7,261 bases of DNA, taken from assembly GCA_030430345.1 (NCBI GenBank), contig JAUIFT010000119.1:1-7261 (forward strand). The letters run 5' to 3'. Made by a program: the position numbers and the translations under genes. This document shows positions 1-5,829 of this stretch, piece after piece. A model generated the notes under the pieces. The model was not told the origin of the DNA and did not search any database. It saw only the letters and a list, made by a program, of their open reading frames with translations. Each line of letters opens with the position of its first letter. Positions within the stretch are counted from its first letter, which is position 1. The stretch comes from Calditrichia bacterium. Its GTDB lineage: Bacteria; Calditrichota; Calditrichia; RBG-13-44-9; J042.

Positions 1-1
1 G

Positions 2-535
2 GCGGTGCCGCCCTGGCAGATGCCGCTCTCCGGGGGCTGGGCATCCTACGGCATTTATCTCTGCCGGGATGGAAAATATGTCTCCCTCGGCGCATTAGAA
101 GCAAAATTCTGGAAAAAATTCTGCCAGCTGATCGACAAGCCGAAATGGGAAGAGCGTTACTACGGCGATGGTAAAGCGCAGGCTGCCCTAAAAGCTGATT
201 TGACCCGGATGTTCCTGGAAAAAGATCGAGATGAATGGCTGCATTTAGTTGGCCGCGCGGATGTTTGTCTGACCCCGGTCTTGGGGATCGATGAAATAGA
301 GCATGATCCGCATCTGCAGGCCAGGAACATGATTGTTGAACACGATCATCCAATCTATGGCCGGCTAAAAACGATTGGAATGCCTTTAAAATTTTCTCAT
401 GCTGGCAAGGGAGAAGTGAAGCCGGCCCCGATGCTCGGAGATGATACTGTTGCTATTATGGAAGAACTCGGGTATAGCGAGAGTGAAATCCGCGAGATGC
501 AGAAAAAAAGAATAATTTTTACCTCACCGAGATGA
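2..535 (+). CDS. CaiB/BaiF family (class III) CoA-transferase, C-terminal part, 5' truncated by window edge
   Basis: The reading frame is open from the first complete codon at base 2 to the TGA at 533-535, giving about 177 residues. Class III CoA-transferases and alpha-methylacyl-CoA racemases are usually close to 400 residues, so this is roughly the C-terminal 45%. The GTG at base 5 is an internal valine, not a start. Visible family features are the segment YGIYLCRDGKYVSLGALE followed by KFW, the stretch around DVCLTPVLGIDEIEHDP followed by HLQARNM, and the later PIYGRLKTIGMPLKFS; these are typical of the CaiB/BaiF C-terminal lobe. Family members move CoA between carboxylic acids, or epimerise 2-methylacyl-CoA, in the cytoplasm. 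The catalytic aspartate of the family lies in the missing N-terminal half, so substrate and even reaction type cannot be decided. No partner gene follows it on this strand within 200 bp. Confidence 0.9.
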   Translation, partial: AVPPWQMPLSGGWASYGIYLCRDGKYVSLGALEAKFWKKFCQLIDKPKWEERYYGDGKAQAALKADLTRMFLEKDRDEWLHLVGRADVCLTPVLGIDEIEHDPHLQARNMIVEHDHPIYGRLKTIGMPLKFSHAGKGEVKPAPMLGDDTVAIMEELGYSESEIREMQKKRIIFTSPR

Positions 536-542
536 TTAATCG

Positions 543-572
543 CTGAGCATTATCAATTTTGATATTGCTCAG
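543..572 (+). terminator. Hairpin just after the CoA-transferase, possible terminator
   Basis: Arms 543-556 and 559-572 pair over 14 positions with one T-T mismatch (CTGAGCATTATCAA against TTGATATTGCTCAG), beginning 7 bp after the TGA at 533-535. The base of the stem is GC-containing and the top is AT-rich, so in RNA the loop would open to more than the formal 2 nt. Only a short T run (573-575) follows, so it is a weak intrinsic terminator at best. It could also be an mRNA-stabilising 3' hairpin. Confidence 0.5.
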
Positions 573-663
573 TTTGCCACCCCGTTTTCTACATTCCGAA
601 ATAATGGGAAAATGTTCGAACTTTCCGATGACGTTTATTGTAAAAATATCTGCTTCCAGCGAA

Positions 664-701
664 ACTGTTACGTATATTCAACAGCAGTGAATCGTTACAG
701 T
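664..701. repeat. Imperfect inverted repeat upstream of the anchored-protein gene, possible operator
   Basis: ACTGTTACG at 664-672 and CGTTACAGT at 693-701 are reverse complements at 8 of 9 positions, separated by 20 bp. The spacer contains TATATT (673-678), which resembles a -10 element, but I see no good -35 match at the proper distance. The rest of the 536-736 gap holds only the hairpin at 543-572 and a short GTTCGAAC palindrome at 614-621. Regulatory meaning is a guess. Confidence 0.2.
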
Positions 702-736
702 AAAACAAGTTATCAGTAATAGAAATAAGGATTTCC

Positions 737-1531
737 ATGAAAAAATATCTTTTGCTTACATTGGTTTTATTGGTTGGCGCTGTCGCCGGTGGATACTATT
801 ACTATCAACAGAACCTGGATTATCTGCCGGAATGGTACGCCACGGATGAAACGACCCCGGTGGATGAAGACGATTCGACCAGGACAGAAGTAACAGGAAA
901 TAATACCGGCGTTCCCGTAGATATTCAAGGCCAGGAAAGCCGTAGCGCAGATGCGCCGCTGTCAGAAGGCGGTTCGCTGACCGCCCGGCAACAACAAACT
1001 GCCGCACCAGGAATTGATCAGGAAGCTAAAAGTGCCTCGGACGCGCTGGAAGAGATGGCGATAACCCTGAAGCGGAATAATTCCCTGCGGGTCACTGAGA
1101 GCGAAGTTGATGCCTTGATTCTCAATTCCCTGGCAGCGGAATTTCCCGGGAAATCTCAGCAGTTTATGAAGGGGGTAAAAAGCACGATCCAGCCGGAAAA
1201 AATGGATGTAGAGATGGTGGTGGATATGGCCAAAATTCCCTGGGAAGAACTGCCGAAGGAAGCCATGCTGGCTAAAACGCTGCTGGAGCAGTTTGGAGGG
1301 GTAAAGTCGAATGACGAGCTATTTCTGAAAATTTCCGGAAAGCCGGAAGTCAAAGATAGTGATCTGGTTTTCGATGAAAACTCCTTGATCCAAATCGGGA
1401 AGATTAAATACAGCTTGAAAACATTTGCGGCTTTACCGGGAATGAAAAACAAGGTGGGAAAAATTCCCCTGGAAAAGCTGGCTTTTAAAAATGTCACCCT
1501 GGAAAACGGGGCTTTAGTACTTTCTCAGTAG
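737..1531 (+). CDS. Hypothetical membrane-anchored or exported protein with disordered linker and C-terminal domain
   Basis: I do not recognise this 264-residue protein. It starts at ATG 737 behind TAAGGA (726-731), 5 bp upstream. Residues 1-3 (MKK) and a hydrophobic run at about 4-19 form a signal anchor or signal peptide; A-V-A at 15-17 could be a signal peptidase I site, so secretion is possible as well as anchoring. Residues 20-34 are rich in Tyr and Trp. Residues about 35-105 are acidic, polar and low in hydrophobics, like a flexible linker. Residues about 106-264 look folded: a helical start around TESEVDALILNSL, then alternating hydrophobic segments (MDVEMVVDMAKI, ELFLKISGKP, LIQIGKIKYSL, and a final VTLENGALVL). 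There are no cysteines. The pattern of an N-terminal anchor plus a domain with a late IGK segment and a terminal strand loosely recalls YpmS/DUF2140-type proteins, but I cannot show homology. It stands alone and converges on cysS. Confidence 0.85.
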   Translation: MKKYLLLTLVLLVGAVAGGYYYYQQNLDYLPEWYATDETTPVDEDDSTRTEVTGNNTGVPVDIQGQESRSADAPLSEGGSLTARQQQTAAPGIDQEAKSASDALEEMAITLKRNNSLRVTESEVDALILNSLAAEFPGKSQQFMKGVKSTIQPEKMDVEMVVDMAKIPWEELPKEAMLAKTLLEQFGGVKSNDELFLKISGKPEVKDSDLVFDENSLIQIGKIKYSLKTFAALPGMKNKVGKIPLEKLAFKNVTLENGALVLSQ

Positions 1532-1535
1532 AATG

Positions 1536-1576
1536 TGCAAATGTGCAAAACTGCAAATTTGCACATTTGCAGTTTT
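1536..1576. terminator. Overlapping inverted repeats between convergent genes, possible bidirectional terminator
   Basis: Two perfect stems share sequence and cannot both form. Stem A pairs 1536-1549 with 1558-1571 (14 bp, 8-nt loop). Stem B pairs 1547-1558 with 1565-1576 (12 bp, 6-nt loop), with AAAA on the outer left arm and TTTT on the outer right arm, so it presents a terminal T run when read from either strand. The block is built from variants of TGTGCAAA and CTGCAAAT. It starts 5 bp after the TAG at 1529-1531 and ends 2 bp before the cysS stop (1579-1581), where a shared terminator for convergent genes is expected. The stems are AT-rich, so terminator strength is uncertain. Confidence 0.55.
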
Positions 1577-1578
1577 AG

Positions 1579-2958
1579 TTACTTCTTCAATTTTACCTTC
1601 GGACCTTCCGGCGTATCCTCGATTTCATACCCGGCAGCCTGAATTTGGTCGCGCATCGCATCGGCTTCCGCCCAATTCCGCGCCTTTCGGGCCTCGGTGC
1701 GCTTTTCCAGCATTTCCAGAATTTCCGCCGGCACGTCTACTGTTTTCGGCTGCCATTCGCCGAGACCCAGTCCCATAATTTCATCGAAAATCAGCATGGT
1801 TGCGCGTTTATCCGCATCGGAAATATCACTGCGGGTAAGGTCCCAGGCAACCGCCATCGCCCGTGGCATATTTAGATCGTTGTTGATGAAGGCGACGAAC
1901 TGATCGAGCAATTCCTGATTTACTGTGCCGGCTTCGCTGCCCCAGCTATGGAATGTTTTCCGCAGGCGTTCTAATCCTTTCGCGGCACCATCAAGGCCTT
2001 CCCAGCTAAAATTCAGCTTGGTACGATAGTGGGCATTCAGGTTGAAATAACGATAGGCAATCGGGTCTATATCGCGATCGATCAGTGATTGCACCCGTAA
2101 AAATTCTCCGGAAGATTTCGACATTTTCGCTTCACTGAGCTGTAGAAAATAACCGTGCATCCAGAAATTAGCAAGCGTGGTGCCATAGCAGGCCTGGGTC
2201 TGGGCGATTTCATTCGTGTGATGGACGGGAATATGGTCTTCGCCACCACAGTGAATATCGAAGTAGCTGCCAAGATATTTCGCAGACATCGCCGAGCATT
2301 CAATATGCCAGCCGGGGAAGCCGACGCCCCAGGGACTATCCCATTCCATTTGGCGTTGTTCGCCTTCGGTACTAAATTTCCACAAGGCAAAATCCGTTAA
2401 ATTGCGTTTTTCGCCCTGATCCACCCGGCTACCGGCCTGCAATCCTTCAATATCCAGGCGGGCGAGGAAGCCATAATCATCCATCTTGCTGGTGTCAAAA
2501 TAAATACCATCGGACGTCCGATAGGTAAAGCCTTTTTCCTCTATGCACTTAACGACATCAATTTGCTCCTGGATATGGTCGGTTGCTTTGCACCAAATGG
2601 TTGGTTCGAGTATGTTCAGCTGTTTCAGATCATTAATAAATGCCTCGGTATACAATTCGGCAATTTCCCAGGCACTTTTCCCGGTGCGCTTGGAACCCGC
2701 TTCCATTTTATCTTCCCCGGTATCGCCGTCGGAAACCAGGTGCCCGACATCGGTGATGTTCATGACGTGGTTCACCTTGTAGCCGTTATAAGCAAGCACC
2801 CGGCGCAAGGTATCCTCAAACAGGTAGGTGCGCAGGTTCCCAATATGAGCAAAGTTGTAAACCGTTGGTCCGCAGGTGTACAGACCAACTTCCTCAGGAT
2901 TCAATGGCTCAAATTCACGCAATTCGCGCTTGTAAGTATCGTATAAATGCAATTTCAT
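1579..2958 (-). CDS. cysS: Cysteine--tRNA ligase (cysteinyl-tRNA synthetase)
   Basis: This class I aminoacyl-tRNA synthetase charges tRNA-Cys with cysteine using ATP in the cytoplasm. At 459 residues it matches the usual length (E. coli 461). The N-terminal [17 protein letters not shown] contains the HIGH-type ATP motif as H38-I39-G40-N41, and KMSKS is at 278-282. Putative zinc ligands fall at C29, C221, H246 and E250, equivalent to C28, C209, H234 and E238 of the E. coli enzyme. The C-terminal part, about 325-459, is the helical tRNA-binding/anticodon region. Two stretches differ from the E. coli form: residues 71-87 ([17 protein letters not shown]) where E. coli has a shorter DIDDKI segment, and [15 protein letters not shown] at 236-250 where the common form is HGGGSDLMFPHHENE. 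ATG 2958 is preceded by AGAGG with a 7-nt spacer. It lies 23 bp downstream of the S9 peptidase on the same strand and is probably co-transcribed with it. Confidence 0.97.
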   Translation of the reverse strand: MKLHLYDTYKRELREFEPLNPEEVGLYTCGPTVYNFAHIGNLRTYLFEDTLRRVLAYNGYKVNHVMNITDVGHLVSDGDTGEDKMEAGSKRTGKSAWEIAELYTEAFINDLKQLNILEPTIWCKATDHIQEQIDVVKCIEEKGFTYRTSDGIYFDTSKMDDYGFLARLDIEGLQAGSRVDQGEKRNLTDFALWKFSTEGEQRQMEWDSPWGVGFPGWHIECSAMSAKYLGSYFDIHCGGEDHIPVHHTNEIAQTQACYGTTLANFWMHGYFLQLSEAKMSKSSGEFLRVQSLIDRDIDPIAYRYFNLNAHYRTKLNFSWEGLDGAAKGLERLRKTFHSWGSEAGTVNQELLDQFVAFINNDLNMPRAMAVAWDLTRSDISDADKRATMLIFDEIMGLGLGEWQPKTVDVPAEILEMLEKRTEARKARNWAEADAMRDQIQAAGYEIEDTPEGPKVKLKK

Positions 2959-2981
2959 AGCTAACCTCTAATTGTTCTGGA

Positions 2982-5570
2982 CTATTTCTGCGGATATAAA
3001 TCCGCCCACCATTCTCCCTGGTCTTTCAATTGTTTATCAAACCAGGCGAGTATTGTCTGTTGCCAAATAATGCGTTTTTTGTAATCGAGAATATGATGAT
3101 CCTGTCCTTTTACCTGAACATATTCGACATCCTTCCCTAATAGTTTTAATGCAACATAAAACTGATCGCTTTCGCCGGGAGGCACATTGGTATCGGAATC
3201 GCCGTGCAGTAATAACAGCGGTTTGTTCACTTTCTCTGCGTTGAATAACGGACTTTGATCGACGTAAATATCTTTTCGGTTCCAGGGAAAGCTTTCTGCC
3301 GTTGCGACAGAGCTGTAAAGATATCCCCAGTAGCCTTCGCCCCAGTAGCTGGAGAGCGCACTGATGCCGGCATGAGAAATACCGGTTGCAAACATATCGG
3401 TTTGTGTCAACAGGCTCATCGTCATAAATCCACCATAGGAAGCGCCGATACAACCGATTTTATCCTTGTTTACAAAAGGATGTGCCTCAAGAAATTTCTC
3501 TGTGCCTTCCATGATATCGGAGGCCGCCTGTTTGCCCCAATCGTTGACGTGCAGGGCAGAAAACGCCTGGCCAAACCCCGGCGCGCCGCTGGGCTGCATT
3601 ACATAGACCATATAACCCTGGGCGGCAAACAAGTTCAGCGGATACCGTCCGCCAAAATTCCGTTCCACTACCGAAGTGCCACCATAATAGTAAACGATGC
3701 AGGGATACTGTTGCGCGGGATCAAAATTCGGGGGGTAATAAACCCGCCCGTCGATCGTTGTTCCCTGGTTGTTGGTAAAGTTGAAGGTCTTCAGATCACC
3801 AAAAGAGACATTGGCGTAAGTGGTTTTTTCCGGCGCGGAGAGCAGGCGATGTTTATTCTTTTTCAAATCAAGGATGTAGGCCTGATGGGGCATCTGCGCG
3901 CTGGAGCCATAGTAGATCGCCACTGGCTTATTGCGGGCAATATCGTAGGAGGAGACGACATCAATGCCGGTATCAATCGGCTGAAAGCTGTTTTTCTTGA
4001 CGGAATAGGCGAAGAGGCGATAGTATTCGCGATCGATGGCGCTAAAGTAAATGGTATTGTTATCATACCAGTAACCGCTGTTAATCGCTGGATCAAAATC
4101 TTTGCTGATCGGCTGGGCGGATTTGCCGGCAATATCATAAATAAATGCCTGGGTGTCATAATCATTTGAAATAACACCTTCGGGGAGGTTCCGGCCGATG
4201 CCCTCAAACAGGGAAGCGCCACCGGTGATCAGCAGTTTTTTGCCGTTGGGAGACCATTGAACGTTGCCGATCCAGCCAAATTGACCGAGAGTATCAATCT
4301 TTAGCGTCGCCAGCGATAATATCGATAACGTGGATTGGGTATAGGGCCGTTGTTCATAATTATCAACCGTTTGAGAGAATATCAGTTTTTTCCCGTCCGG
4401 GCTAATTGCCCCCATGGAGGTGCCCAGTTTGCCGCTGGTTAAGCGCTGTCGGGCGCCGCTGTTTACATCGACGCGGTAGAGATATTCATTGGTACGGAAA
4501 TAAGGCCACTTGTCCCGCAAACTGCGAAAATGCTTAACGCCTCGCTTATCTGCTTCCGGCGTCTCGGTGATTGTATAGATAATGAAACTGCCATCCGGCG
4601 CCCAGGAAAAACTTCCGAAATCGGCAACATCTTCCATTAAAGCGCTTTGAGAACCTGATGGCAAATCAACAATCCATAAGGTTGTTTTGCTATTGACGGA
4701 GTTTGTATAGGCAAATGTTCTACCACCTGGCGCCCAGCTAACCGGCCCGAGGGCGGTCCTGGCGCGAAAGGTTTGGATCAGCTTACCGGTGCTGACATTG
4801 CGCAATTCCATCCAGGACTCACTGCCGCCGCTTTCCGCCAGTACGCGACGATACTGCACCGTCGCCCACTCGCCATCAGCTGAGATGGAAACGCCGCTGA
4901 TTTTCGGACCATCAAGCAGATGGTGGATGTTCATCACTTGTGATGGGGAGGTGGAGAGGGAAACGTCCGCTTCATTTGCCGGAGCATCCAGCGTCAGCAC
5001 AGCCTTAATGTTAATCGCTGCATCTATATCCGGGTCGGAAAGCACTTTCAATAATACCAGGTGTTTGCCGGTTTCCAGTTTCAGGTTGTAACTCAGTTTG
5101 CCGGCGTCTTCTTTCTCGCTGCTGCTTTTTTGTGAAACGTTCTCGCCGTTCACATATAGCGTCAGCAAATGATGACTGTGGATGGTTAACTTGCCTTTCA
5201 CCCAGCGATTCGCATTGATATATGATGCGAGATAGACTGTTTGCGGCGATTTGCCTTTGCCTTGCTTTATCTCAAGGCCATCATCCCCGGTATTTACGGC
5301 TGTCCAGCTCAGTTGCTGACCGGCAGACCAGGCCAGGTTTTCGCCGGCGCCCGGCCACCATGCCGTTACATCGCGGGTTTCAAAATTCTGCAAATCTTTC
5401 AGTTTGAAACCATCATCATGAAAAACGGGCAGCGGTGTTTTCACCGGACCTGCCTGCAGCCATTCGGTGATGGCGAGTTCCTTCTTGTTTTCCTCTGATT
5501 GTGCCTGTGATTGCGCTGTCATAAAAAAGATTACCCCGAGAATAAGAGTAAGTGGAAATAACCGTTTCAC
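2982..5570 (-). CDS. Secreted S9-family (prolyl oligopeptidase/DPP4-like) serine peptidase with N-terminal beta domain
   Basis: An 862-residue serine peptidase, most likely cleaving peptides outside the cytoplasm. Residues 1-23 form a Sec signal peptide (KR, hydrophobic core 4-18, S-Q-A at 21-23 before the cut). Residues about 34-195 form an extra, mostly beta domain (WLQAGPV near 37-43, LYVNGE at 138-143, LETGKHLVLLKV at 165-176) that resembles galactose-binding/jelly-roll modules; this is inference. Residues about 220-590 carry TolB/PD40-like propeller repeats (ISADGEW, VSWAPGGR, FSWAPDGS, ISPDGKK, VQWSPNGKK). Residues about 595-862 are the alpha/beta-hydrolase domain with nucleophile S711 in GASYGG, D793 in HGDSDTNVPP and H825 in GQDHH, matching the DPP4 triad order. 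YYYGGTSV (627-634) fits the oxyanion-side strand. Substrate specificity (dipeptidyl peptidase or acylaminoacyl peptidase) cannot be read from sequence. The start is GTG at 5570. cysS follows after 23 bp. Confidence 0.95.
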   Translation of the reverse strand: MKRLFPLTLILGVIFFMTAQSQAQSEENKKELAITEWLQAGPVKTPLPVFHDDGFKLKDLQNFETRDVTAWWPGAGENLAWSAGQQLSWTAVNTGDDGLEIKQGKGKSPQTVYLASYINANRWVKGKLTIHSHHLLTLYVNGENVSQKSSSEKEDAGKLSYNLKLETGKHLVLLKVLSDPDIDAAINIKAVLTLDAPANEADVSLSTSPSQVMNIHHLLDGPKISGVSISADGEWATVQYRRVLAESGGSESWMELRNVSTGKLIQTFRARTALGPVSWAPGGRTFAYTNSVNSKTTLWIVDLPSGSQSALMEDVADFGSFSWAPDGSFIIYTITETPEADKRGVKHFRSLRDKWPYFRTNEYLYRVDVNSGARQRLTSGKLGTSMGAISPDGKKLIFSQTVDNYEQRPYTQSTLSILSLATLKIDTLGQFGWIGNVQWSPNGKKLLITGGASLFEGIGRNLPEGVISNDYDTQAFIYDIAGKSAQPISKDFDPAINSGYWYDNNTIYFSAIDREYYRLFAYSVKKNSFQPIDTGIDVVSSYDIARNKPVAIYYGSSAQMPHQAYILDLKKNKHRLLSAPEKTTYANVSFGDLKTFNFTNNQGTTIDGRVYYPPNFDPAQQYPCIVYYYGGTSVVERNFGGRYPLNLFAAQGYMVYVMQPSGAPGFGQAFSALHVNDWGKQAASDIMEGTEKFLEAHPFVNKDKIGCIGASYGGFMTMSLLTQTDMFATGISHAGISALSSYWGEGYWGYLYSSVATAESFPWNRKDIYVDQSPLFNAEKVNKPLLLLHGDSDTNVPPGESDQFYVALKLLGKDVEYVQVKGQDHHILDYKKRIIWQQTILAWFDKQLKDQGEWWADLYPQK

Positions 5571-5574
5571 CTGG

Positions 5575-5581
5575 ACCTCCT
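5575..5581 (-). promoter_or_regulatory. Strong Shine-Dalgarno fixing the GTG start of the S9 peptidase
   Basis: On the minus strand AGGAGGT (5581 down to 5575) lies 4 nt before GTG at 5570-5568. This near-perfect anti-16S match, followed immediately by a clean signal peptide, decides for the GTG start; there is no in-frame ATG that would include the signal sequence. Confidence 0.85.
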
Positions 5582-5694
5582 ACAGAATAATTGAAAGATT
5601 CAAATTACCAAAGAACAAAATGCTTTCCGGTAAAAAGTATAAGATAGAAATATAATCATCCGAATTTACCCCACCTAACGACATTTTAATTGAT

Positions 5695-5722
5695 TTGTTC
5701 ATTTACTATCAATGCGTAATAA
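5695..5722 (+). promoter_or_regulatory. Weak candidate promoter for ndh
   Basis: TTGTTC (5695-5700) and TAATAA (5717-5722) are spaced by 16 bp and resemble -35 and -10 boxes. In a region this AT-rich such matches are easy to find by chance. It would give a leader of about 100 nt carrying the palindrome and dyads described below. No better candidate was seen for ndh, and nothing convincing for the peptidase on the opposite strand. Confidence 0.2.
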
Positions 5723-5740
5723 AAATGTTGTTTATCGCGT

Positions 5741-5771
5741 TTTTGAATTTTTTTCGAAACAAAATTCAAAA
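5741..5771. repeat. Near-perfect 31-bp AT-rich palindrome in the ndh leader
   Basis: Arms TTTTGAATTTT (5741-5751) and AAAATTCAAAA (5761-5771) are perfect 11-bp reverse complements, and the interior TTTCGAAA (5752-5759) is itself palindromic. One unpaired C at 5760 is the only break in 31 bp. TTTT (5772-5775) follows on the plus strand, so the transcript could fold into a terminator-like hairpin upstream of ndh. Alternatively it is a DNA operator between the divergent genes. Confidence 0.55.
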
Positions 5772-5783
5772 TTTTCAGAATAT

Positions 5784-5801
5784 TTGTGAAATAATGAACA
5801 A
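5784..5801 (+). promoter_or_regulatory. Rex-operator-like site upstream of ndh
   Basis: TTGTGAAATAATGAACAA matches the Rex consensus TTGTGAA-N4-TTCACAA in the whole left half and at 5 of 7 positions in the right half. Rex is a redox repressor that senses the NADH/NAD+ ratio and is known to control ndh in Bacillus subtilis, so position and target both make sense. The right half is imperfect and the region is AT-rich, so a chance match is possible. No rex gene is in the window. Confidence 0.3.
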
Positions 5802-5812
5802 GCGAGTTCATT
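5793..5812. repeat. 7-bp dyad just before the ndh ribosome binding site, with a third copy upstream
   Basis: AATGAAC (5793-5799) and GTTCATT (5806-5812) are perfect reverse complements around a 6-bp spacer, ending 5 bp before the ndh Shine-Dalgarno. GTTCATT recurs at 5697-5703, and the longer TTGTTCATT (5695-5703) is the exact reverse complement of AATGAACAA (5793-5801). The three copies could be operator half-sites or a small leader hairpin able to affect ribosome access. Confidence 0.4.
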
Positions 5813-5817
5813 GTAAA

Positions 5818-5823
5818 AAGGAG
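5818..5823 (+). promoter_or_regulatory. Shine-Dalgarno deciding the ndh start
   Basis: AAGGAG with a 6-nt spacer before ATG 5830. The reading frame stays open upstream to 5695, but that part is AT-rich, encodes a non-conserved-looking stretch and has no comparable ribosome binding site, so ATG 5830 is chosen. Confidence 0.85.
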
Positions 5824-5829
5824 AATAAA

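Noticed and set aside
1156..1497. Minus-strand frame of 113 codons inside the anchored-protein gene
   Set aside because: The plus-strand frame has a signal sequence, ribosome binding site and domain-like pattern; the antisense frame has none of these.
1533..1778. Short plus-strand frame beginning MCKCAKLQICTF
   Set aside because: Its start is just the translated TGTGCAAA-type repeat and the rest is antisense to the cysS 3' end.
2155..2946. Several plus-strand open frames opposite cysS
   Set aside because: All overlap conserved CysRS motifs on the other strand and show no protein features.
3255..4169. Open frame of 304 codons on the plus strand inside the S9 peptidase gene
   Set aside because: It is antisense to the propeller and catalytic coding sequence of a well-supported gene, has no recognisable domain and no good ribosome binding site; long antisense frames are common opposite such genes.
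5636..5664. Minus-strand promoter for the S9 peptidase (TATACT with an upstream TTCGGA)
   Set aside because: The -10 is acceptable but the -35 matches only half the consensus, and AT-rich DNA gives many such pairs.
5695..5829. In-frame N-terminal extension of ndh starting at TTG 5695, ATG 5725 or ATG 5794
   Set aside because: The extension is AT-rich and has no Shine-Dalgarno, while ATG 5830 has AAGGAG at ideal spacing and gives a normal NDH-2 N-terminus ending just before the FAD motif.
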